DNA of 64,000 bases from Delphinus delphis (Eukaryota; Chordata; Mammalia; Artiodactyla; Delphinidae). Position 1 is the first letter of the stretch. Each line of letters opens with the position of its first letter. Shown piece by piece: positions 1 to 64,000 of this stretch. Location of the stretch: NCBI RefSeq assembly GCF_949987515.2, contig NC_082698.1:699501-763500 (forward strand). Reading direction: 5' to 3'. The notes beneath the pieces were generated by a model. That model did not search any database and was not told the DNA's origin. It saw only the letters and a program-made list of their open reading frames with translations. The translations under genes and the position numbers were made by a program.

Positions 1-62022
<62,022 letters not shown>

Positions 62023-62380
62023 TGGGGCCGCGCCTCCCCACAGCCCGTCCCCACCATCCGCCATCCCCCTCCCTGGTGTCCCCGGCCCCTCCGCCCGTGA
62101 CCTCCTCCCAGGCTGTGCTGCCAGAGCCCACCCCCACCCCGCCCGGCCCCCGTTCTGCACAGGGCAGCAACCTGCTTCTCCCTCCACGGTGAAGCCAGGG
62201 CCCTGTCGGCGAGAGGGGAGCATCTTGGGGGGCTCGGCAGCACGGGTTGGGGAAGGAATGCGTCCAGGCCCACCCCACAGCGGCCTGGGCCCCCGGGTCC
62301 CTTGTGCCCCGGCTGCTAGACCAGAATCGCTGGGAGGCAGAGTCTGTTGAAGTGCTTTAGTAAACAGCTGCGTCACCTCC
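62023..62380 (+). other. CFAP46: CFAP46 3' UTR (inferred extent)
   Basis: A GC-rich stretch runs from the stop codon to the likely cleavage region downstream of the AGTAAA at 62359. No AATAAA or ATTAAA is seen in this stretch, so the end is an estimate. Confidence 0.6.
62359..62364 (+). terminator. CFAP46: Probable poly(A) signal, AGTAAA variant
   Basis: The hexamer AGTAAA lies about 340 nt after the stop codon and is followed at about 62382-62396 by a G/U-rich element (gctgtgtttctgtg). AGTAAA is a known, less efficient variant signal. It is the only good candidate before 62500. Confidence 0.55.
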
Positions 62381-64000
62381 GAGCTGTGTTTCTGTGCCCC
62401 TGGAAGCAGGGACCAGCTCTGGTTCTGCACCCCCGGCCGACGCACACGCCAGCACTGCCCAGCACCTCAAAACTCAAAGAGAGGAAGTGGCTGTGTGAAA
62501 TGAGCCCCCAGGCCTCCCCTCCCTGCCCAGAGCTTTCCACGGGGTGGGGACTCACGTCCCGGCAGAGGCGACCGTATCCTCAGGGCTCCCAGGGTCCCAG
62601 CCCGGGACCTCGCCCACTCAGTTCCACGGGGCTTTGCCAAGGAGATGTGAGGGGGTGGGACGTCCGCTGCAAATGCCCCTCAGTGGAGTGGCCGGCACTA
62701 CCCTTGCCAGCCCTGGCGTCCCGGGCAGGGGGCAGGCGGGAAGAGCCAGTGGGCAGACTGGGTCCAGGACCTCATTTCCCCTGAATCACGGGACCAGAAA
62801 TGGCCGTGTGAACATGCCAGGAATCCTCGGGGAGGCGGGGGCGGGCCTGCGACGCCCTGTTTGTCCTGTTCCTCGCTGACCACTCCTGGTGCGTCACAGT
62901 CTGTGGTCACCTCCAACCACCGGGCTGGGAATCCCTGGAGAGGGGCACTGTCCAGCGCCAGGCCGTGGCGGGGCCAGCAGGTGCTTGCAGAGCGAAGGGA
63001 TGAGCGGGCGCGCCTCGGAGGCTGAGCCCAGGAGGCTGAGGGCGTCACGGGCTGCAGGGTGACTGCAGCTTCCAGAGACGGGAGTGGGGAGGGGCCCCAT
63101 CCCTGATCTCAGAGCCCCCACTACTACGGGACGTGCAGCAGAGGCTCCTCCAGAGCTGGACGTCCAGCCACCACCTGTGGGCACCGCTCTGGGCAAAGTG
63201 AGCCCTGGGAGAGGCCACTGTCCCCAGAGGTGGACACTCAGCTGGAGCTGAAGGTGGCTATAGGAGGACAGATGCCACAGTCACCGGGAGAGCTCCTCAC
63301 ACCGCGCCCAGGCCAGCCTGGCCCACGTGTGGGCAGCAGACTGGCCAGGACCCTGCGTCCCGAGAGCCCCCAGGTCTGTGGCTGAGGGTCGAGGGTGAGC
63401 CCACTCCTGGCCTCTCTGGGGTGGAGCCAGCCCATTAGAGGGCGCACAGGCTGGGGCCGGGGAGGGTCAGAGCCCCTTCTGGCATGGGTCCTGGCAGGCA
63501 GCCCCCCAGATCCGCTGAGGCCAGGCCGCAGAGTGCACGGTCTGGGCCGCTGGCCCCGGGGCTGCTCGGGTGCCGTCTCCAGGGCGCCCAGGTGTTCCTG
63601 GGGCTCCCGGGCCCGTCCTGCCAGGCTCCAAGCACAGGTGCAGTGTCCACACAGAAGTCATGTCCCCAACCAGGCCTCAAGTCCGCTGCCTGCCTCGCCT
63701 ACCTCTGGGGCCACGTGGCAGATGGAAGAAGCCACCCAGGGGCCAGAGGATGCCAAGTCCCGGGCTGACTGACCCTGGTCACCGTCCCGTCTGGGCTGGG
63801 AGCCCAGGAGCTGAACACGTGGGAGGTGGCACAGCAGGGGAAGGTTCCCCTGGTACGTGAGCAGGCACGGAGCTCCGTCCTGACCTCGTGCCCTGGACAC
63901 CAGCTGGCGAGACTGCATCCCTGCGGCGTGGCCTCCCTGCTCTTAGGCGCAGAGTGAGCAGTGCTGAGATTCCTGGGCCAAGACACACAACAGCCCAAAT
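62381..64000. other. Intergenic sequence downstream of CFAP46
   Basis: GC-rich sequence. Its many open frames have no splice pattern or recognisable product. In human the next gene on this side is NKX6-2, but no part of it is visible here. Confidence 0.5.

Noticed and set aside
62544..63860. Several open frames downstream of the stop codon
   Set aside because: There is no domain, splice pattern or conservation signal. The sequence is GC-rich, where long frames are expected by chance.

Overview
This window is nuclear DNA from a mammal, and almost all of it lies inside one protein-coding gene on the + strand: CFAP46 (also called TTC40), a large tetratricopeptide-type protein of motile cilia. 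I could chain 42 coding exons from 510 to the TGA at 62020-62022. Every junction keeps phase, and there is no frameshift or in-frame stop. Together they encode about 1,931 residues, roughly the C-terminal 70% of a protein that is about 2,700 residues in other mammals. The promoter and the N-terminal exons lie upstream of the window. The organism is most likely a cetacean. Several young, tRNA-derived SINEs of the CHR type, with A-tails and clear target-site duplications, sit in the introns; this family marks whales and their close cetartiodactyl relatives.

Layout. 1-4510: five exons in GC-rich intron sequence. 4511-12488: an 8-kb intron with a HAL1-like block and a sense L1 remnant. 12489-23236: nine exons, separated in part by antisense L1 fragments, including one exon with an in-frame 18-bp coding minisatellite. 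23237-28124: a 4.9-kb intron filled by antisense L1 sequence, an LTR-like remnant and one SINE. 28125-35458: eight exons, with a near-tail SINE next to one splice donor, a perfect 22-bp hairpin and microsatellites. 35459-39144: an intron made of a sense L1 with a 52-bp tandem triplication and a nested SINE. 39145-42925: five exons. 42926-47515: another sense L1 with a nested SINE, followed by a CpG-dense stretch. 47516-50834: six exons. 50835-57282: L1 pieces in both orientations and three SINEs. 57283-62022: the last nine exons, including a 36-nt micro-exon. 62023-64000: 3' UTR with a likely AGTAAA poly(A) signal, then unremarkable intergenic sequence.

Function. CFAP46 (FAP46 in Chlamydomonas) is a subunit of the C1d projection of the ciliary central apparatus, working with CFAP54, CFAP74, CFAP221 and calmodulin to control beating. 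The window encodes helical TPR-like blocks, a charged low-complexity linker, a coiled-coil-like segment, and a C-terminal region that I read as a degenerate CHAT (caspase-like) fold lacking the usual catalytic His. No second gene, functional RNA gene or CRISPR-type array was found.
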